This document shows, piece by piece, positions 12,423 through 16,010 of a stretch of 16,010 nucleotides of DNA. The DNA comes from Pseudomonadales bacterium (GTDB lineage Bacteria > Pseudomonadota > Gammaproteobacteria > Pseudomonadales > Azotimanducaceae). The notes under the pieces were generated by a model that was not told where the DNA came from, did no database searches, and saw nothing but the letters and a program-made list of their open reading frames with translations. Numbering within the stretch: position 1 is the first letter of the stretch; every line of letters begins with the position of its first letter. Position numbers and translations under genes: made by a program. The DNA lies in the NCBI GenBank assembly GCA_007128525.1, contig SKXG01000343.1, positions 1 to 16,010 on the forward strand, given 5' to 3'.

Positions 12423-15074
12423 ATGCCCGTACGCAACAAGATTATTCACAAAGCCCTGACTGCACTCATCGTTTCCGCGCCTTTGGTCCTCGCCGGTTGC
12501 GGCGGCTCCAGTTCCAGCTCATTTTCAGCCCAGGTTAGCGGCGCTGCGACGGGCTTGGTTGGTTCGTCAGTCGAGCTGCAGCTCAATGATGATGAGCGTC
12601 TGACGCTTGAGGCGGATGGGCTGTTCAGCTTCGAGACTCGGCTGCGTGATCAGGCCAGCTATGAAGTTTTAATCGTAGATCAGCCAAGTGATCAGAACTG
12701 CTCGCTCAATCAAGGCTCGGGCACGGTTGAGCGACCCAATGATGTAGAGATCATACTGGAGTGTGAGGCGCCTGTGGCCGTGCGCGCTCATTCGGATCTG
12801 ATGTATGTAGCGCTTGAGTGGGATTCAGCTGGTTCAGTGGACATACTTATGTCAACTGAAGCGGATTGTGATTGGGATAACTATGCAAGCTGTGACAACG
12901 GGAACATTCTTTTAGACGTAGCCGACAGTCCCCTGGAGCTGGAAGCACTTGCAGATGATCTGGGTGTGAATCAGAACTGGTATTTCGTTGTGGAAGAGGA
13001 TGCTGCCCGTTCGGCGCAGGCAACGGCCAAAGCGGGGGCGGTTGGGTTCGATCAGCGGGTGTATGACGTTGCAATCCACGATGGCGAGGTGCTGGTCGCT
13101 GGCGACTTCAATTGGGCTGGTATGGCGGCGCAGAATCTGGCGGCCGTGGATGCGGAATCCGGCCGAGCGACGGGTGTTACCGTGTCGGCAGACAGCCGTT
13201 TGACAGCCATCCTGCCCGATGGGGATGGTGGCTATTTTATCGCTGGCCGCTTCGACCACGTTAATGGCCTGCCCCGCAATGGCTTGGCGCGCATTCTGCC
13301 CGATGGCACCCTGGATACAGATTGGGTCCCTGCATTGCAAGCCGACGCCCGGATTGCGGATCTTGCCATGGCCGGGGACGAGCTTTATCTGGTTGGCAGC
13401 TTCAGACCGGCTAATTCCGTAAGCGGTGCTAGCGTCGCCGGATTGGATGTGAACACAGGTGCCAATCTGTCGTCCCTGCCACAACCAAATGGGGAGTTGT
13501 CGGCAATCGCGGTGGCCGGCGACACGCTATTCGTTGGTGGTGAGTTTGATGCGGTTTCGGGAGATGCGCGCACCTCACTGGCAGCGATCGACCTGCAAAC
13601 AGCAGAGTTGCTGTCCTGGGCGCCAGAAGTCCTACGTGATGGCGGCGGGATTGGCGAAGTCGAAGCCTTGAAGGTTGCTGATGGCGTGCTGTATGTCGGC
13701 GGCCGCTTTGCTCTCGTGAACGGCGATGAGCGTGGCCATGGTGCATCTTTTGATGTGGCCACCCTGGAGCTCGGAAACTGGAATCCACAAGCGGATGGCG
13801 ATATTTATGCGCTAGCTGTCAGTGATGACCGAGTATTTGTTGGGGGTAACTTTGCTGATATTGCCGGTGAAGCCCGAGAGCGCCTGGCAGCGGTTAGTGC
13901 GAGTGATGGGCAGTTGCTGGCTTTACCCAGTGTGGGTGTCGATAATCGTATTCGTGCGCTGACTGTAGATGGTGACAACCTCTATCTTGGTGGTGCATTT
14001 CGTACTGTTGATGGGGTCGAGCGGCAAAGGCTGGCCTCCATAGACCTCACCACGGATGAGCTGCGCGCATGGCAACCAGACAGCAGTGGCGAAGTGCATG
14101 CATTGGCCATGCATCAGGGCAATGTGCTGGCGGGCGGTAACTTTGATCTGATTAACTTGGTGCCGCGTACCAGCCTTGCCGCGCTGTCACTCGAGAGTGG
14201 TCGCCTGAGTGAGGTCCAGTTTGATCTGGATGCACGTATTGAGGCTATTCATCTCGATGGCGACCGGCTCTATGTTGGCGGCGCCTTTACGAGCATTGAT
14301 GGGCAGTCAAGAGGTCGATTAGCCGCTATAGACCTGGTCAGCATGGACCTGGATGCCTGGAATCCACCATCGCTGGATGCTTATCCAAAAGTGATCCAGA
14401 GCGCTGGTGGAACAGTCTACGTGGGCGGCTTGTTTCAGAACGTTGGAACTCAGGCGAGGTCGCGCCTGGCGGCTTTCGATGCGGTGGCAGGAAGCCTACT
14501 CTCATGGAATCCACAGTCGACAAGCCTTGTGAACGACCTGATGATTGAGGGTGGGACTGCCTATGTGGCAGCGCAGACCACACAGGCTCAAGATCATGTG
14601 GCGGGGTTTTCACTGGCAACGGGAGATCGGACAAGCTGGGAACCTGACGTCGGTGGTAACCCGGTAGTCATGCTGCAACACGATGATCATGTGCTTCTAG
14701 GCGGTTCGTTTACTTCGGTTGATGGAACGGTGAGGAACAGGCTGGCCAGGATCTCATTGGTTGACGGCAGCCTGGACAGCTTTCACCCGAATTTTGATAG
14801 TTCGGTAAGCAGTCTGGCGCTTACGCCAACCTGGTTATATGTCGGTGGCGGCTTCTCGGAAGGTGGAACCAGAAGTGTTGATCGGCTGGCTCGAGTGCGT
14901 TTGAGCACTGGCGATGTTTCACACAACTGGAACCCTGGTGCGAACGCAACCGTTTCGGCACTGCTGCACGACGATGGCTTGCTGATTGTGGGCGGCAGCT
15001 TTACCGAGGTATCTGGCGGTCACAGACCACGCTTTGCCGTGCTCAACGCCATTGACGGGTCGTTGGCTTGGTAA
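12423..15074 (+). CDS. Large lipoprotein with ~14 beta-propeller-type repeats
   Basis: An 883-aa predicted outer-membrane lipoprotein: signal residues 1-25, lipobox LAGC with acylated C26, glycine at +2, then a serine linker. Residues about 36-115 form a small domain seen at the N-terminus of many gammaproteobacterial repeat lipoproteins (AQVSGAATGLVGSSVELQL, then LFSFETRL, QNCSLNQGSGTV). Residues 120-200 are less clear and contain four cysteines or fewer. From about 213 to the last residue, a unit of about 48 residues repeats 14 times: V.ALA..GD.LYVGG.F..V.G..R.RLAAID..TG.L..W.P. The VGGxF-type anchors start near 225, 274, 324, 371, 425, 473, 521, 570, 618, 667, 715 (degenerate), 759, 807 and 856. 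This is the delta-60-like beta-propeller repeat type; fourteen units fit two seven-bladed propellers. It probably binds or scaffolds at the cell surface; no enzyme motif is visible. Base composition is AT-richer than its neighbours. Confidence 0.88.
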   Translation: MPVRNKIIHKALTALIVSAPLVLAGCGGSSSSSFSAQVSGAATGLVGSSVELQLNDDERLTLEADGLFSFETRLRDQASYEVLIVDQPSDQNCSLNQGSGTVERPNDVEIILECEAPVAVRAHSDLMYVALEWDSAGSVDILMSTEADCDWDNYASCDNGNILLDVADSPLELEALADDLGVNQNWYFVVEEDAARSAQATAKAGAVGFDQRVYDVAIHDGEVLVAGDFNWAGMAAQNLAAVDAESGRATGVTVSADSRLTAILPDGDGGYFIAGRFDHVNGLPRNGLARILPDGTLDTDWVPALQADARIADLAMAGDELYLVGSFRPANSVSGASVAGLDVNTGANLSSLPQPNGELSAIAVAGDTLFVGGEFDAVSGDARTSLAAIDLQTAELLSWAPEVLRDGGGIGEVEALKVADGVLYVGGRFALVNGDERGHGASFDVATLELGNWNPQADGDIYALAVSDDRVFVGGNFADIAGEARERLAAVSASDGQLLALPSVGVDNRIRALTVDGDNLYLGGAFRTVDGVERQRLASIDLTTDELRAWQPDSSGEVHALAMHQGNVLAGGNFDLINLVPRTSLAALSLESGRLSEVQFDLDARIEAIHLDGDRLYVGGAFTSIDGQSRGRLAAIDLVSMDLDAWNPPSLDAYPKVIQSAGGTVYVGGLFQNVGTQARSRLAAFDAVAGSLLSWNPQSTSLVNDLMIEGGTAYVAAQTTQAQDHVAGFSLATGDRTSWEPDVGGNPVVMLQHDDHVLLGGSFTSVDGTVRNRLARISLVDGSLDSFHPNFDSSVSSLALTPTWLYVGGGFSEGGTRSVDRLARVRLSTGDVSHNWNPGANATVSALLHDDGLLIVGGSFTEVSGGHRPRFAVLNAIDGSLAW
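13059..15071 (+). repeat. 14 degenerate ~144-bp coding repeats (propeller blades)
   Basis: The repeats are visible at protein level and strongly diverged at DNA level, so they are old and not a recent tandem expansion. Anchor-to-anchor spacing ranges from 44 to 53 residues. The array ends at the last codon of the gene (LNAIDGSLAW), where each earlier unit continues into a W-x-P turn. Confidence 0.75.
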
Positions 15075-15085
15075 TTCTGGTGGCA

Positions 15086-15126
15086 GCACTATCCCTCCGC
15101 TGACGTGTGTGAGCGAGGGATAGTGC
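15086..15126. terminator. Strong hairpin between convergent genes
   Basis: GCACTATCCCTC pairs perfectly with GAGGGATAGTGC once a C is bulged, and the stem continues inward with GCT/AGC to a 10-base loop, about 15 pairs in all. It sits 11 bp after the propeller stop and 9 bp before the stop of the opposing TldD/PmbA-family gene. Neither strand has a T-run after it. It probably terminates or protects the 3' ends of both transcripts. Confidence 0.65.
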
Positions 15127-15135
15127 GTTCAGGGC

Positions 15136-16010
15136 TCAGGACACACCAACGTTGGTGACTCGCACCCAGGGCAGTATCCGACTGCCGTAATCCGCACGCT
15201 CCTGAGACACCGACACCACATTGTTCAGCAGGTCCGCCAGATTGCCGCTGATCATGGTCTCGGACAGTGGATACTGCACTTCGCCGTTCTTGATGTAATA
15301 GCTGTTCTTGGCAATGCCGGAGAAATCACCCTTGTCATTCGGTCGTCCACCAGAGAAGCGGTTGATCAGCACACCCTGTTTTACGTCCTGCAACATCGCC
15401 GCCCGTGGTGCATCGCCCGCCGTCATAACCCAGCAACCACCACTGTCTGTGCGCGGCAGCCCCGTTTTGTTGGCGCCATAGAGCCCGAGCAGGTAGTGCT
15501 CAAGCCTGCCCTGATCCAGAATGCGGCAATTCGTGGCTTTGTAGCCATCGCCGGTTACAAAGTAGCCGTCTGGCAGGTCGAGTGGCCGGCTCTCCAGCGT
15601 CAGCAACTTTGAGGCCACCTGCTCGCCGACTTTGCCGTGATACAGCGACGTGCCTGTGATCAACGGGCCATCACCAATTTGCTGTAGCAGAAAGCCGACG
15701 AAGTCGAGCAGGCAGTTTGGCGTGATGATCAGGTCACCGTTGAACTTGGCAGGGACCTGTCTGGTATGGACCTGTTCGGTAGCCTGCTGCAGTTGGTCGG
15801 CCATCGTGCCGCATTCGTGCAAGGGCTTGTCCAGGGCCTCTCGCGAAAAGCTGCTGCTGTTGAACGAGGAAACCTTGTCGCCATCGCTGGCGCTGAACAT
15901 CGCGCCAGCGTGGTACAGGCCGCGCTCGGTTGTGAAGTGTACGCCGGCACTGTTCAGAACAATGGCACCGCGGCGGGTGAAATCGACCATCGCCTGACGC
16001 AGGCTCAGCG
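15136..16010 (-). CDS. TldD/PmbA-family protein, PmbA-like, C-terminal part
   Basis: About 291 residues of the C-terminal portion; the frame stays open to the right edge, so the start lies outside the window and the ATG at 15988-15990 is internal. Family marks are RRGAIVLNSAG (near the edge), the long central domain with LIITPNCLLDFVGFLL and VASKLLTLESRPLDLPDGYF, and the conserved C-terminal block GVLINRFSGGRPNDKGDFSGIAKNSYYI followed by PLSETMISGNLADLLNNV. In E. coli, TldD and PmbA (TldE) form a heterodimeric metalloprotease that trims peptides such as microcin B17 precursor; the zinc site (HExxxH) is in TldD and absent from PmbA-type subunits. No HExxxH is seen in this part, but the region that would carry it is mostly missing. 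No TldD partner is visible in the window. It converges on the propeller gene across a strong hairpin. Confidence 0.87.
   Translation of the reverse strand, partial: LSLRQAMVDFTRRGAIVLNSAGVHFTTERGLYHAGAMFSASDGDKVSSFNSSSFSREALDKPLHECGTMADQLQQATEQVHTRQVPAKFNGDLIITPNCLLDFVGFLLQQIGDGPLITGTSLYHGKVGEQVASKLLTLESRPLDLPDGYFVTGDGYKATNCRILDQGRLEHYLLGLYGANKTGLPRTDSGGCWVMTAGDAPRAAMLQDVKQGVLINRFSGGRPNDKGDFSGIAKNSYYIKNGEVQYPLSETMISGNLADLLNNVVSVSQERADYGSRILPWVRVTNVGVS

Noticed and set aside
1..16010. Defence system, mobile element or CRISPR
   Set aside because: No transposase, integrase, nuclease, repeat-spacer pattern or tRNA boundary was seen on either strand.

Overview
The window reads as high-GC chromosomal DNA of a heterotrophic Gram-negative bacterium, probably a gammaproteobacterium. 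That assignment rests on lipobox-type lipoproteins, a putative outer-membrane barrel protein, a TAXI-type TRAP transporter and a TldD/PmbA-family protein; nothing fixes the genus. I see no rRNA, tRNA, CRISPR array, insertion sequence or phage gene. Genes are packed tightly, and both ends of the window cut through genes.

Left part (1-5760), a catabolic/uptake block. The 3' part of a (methyl)malonate-semialdehyde dehydrogenase gene on + converges on a minus-strand operon. That operon is transcribed from about 5700 leftwards: TAXI periplasmic binding protein, fused TRAP permease (2 bp later), an SDR dehydrogenase with an NAD-type fold, then a second SDR with an NADP-type fold. The likely logic is uptake of a small organic acid or hydroxy compound followed by two oxidoreductase steps, with the CoA-acylating dehydrogenase as a possible later step. 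The substrate is not known.

Middle (5761-10225), a translationally coupled three-gene + strand operon: LolD/MacB-like ATPase, an 858-aa FtsX-type permease that appears to be two fused halves, and a lipoprotein of the CrtC/AttH lipocalin-like family. The genes overlap by 4 bp at both junctions. The arrangement resembles the attEFGH-type locus, whose function is poorly understood. The operon starts divergently from the TRAP operon across a 115-bp region that holds two dyads.

Right part (10226-16010), mixed single genes. A small putative beta-barrel protein (-) is divergent from a PPOX-type flavin/F420 oxidoreductase (+), and a 12-bp motif occurs twice, 20 bp apart, between them. A PAP2 phosphatase with a complete three-motif active site follows. 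After a 270-bp AT-richer leader comes an 883-aa lipoprotein made of about fourteen 48-residue beta-propeller-like repeats. It ends at a strong hairpin and converges on a partial TldD/PmbA-family gene that runs off the right edge.

The most interesting objects are the attEFGH-like export/lipoprotein module and the 14-repeat propeller lipoprotein. Neither is clearly a wholly new system from sequence alone.
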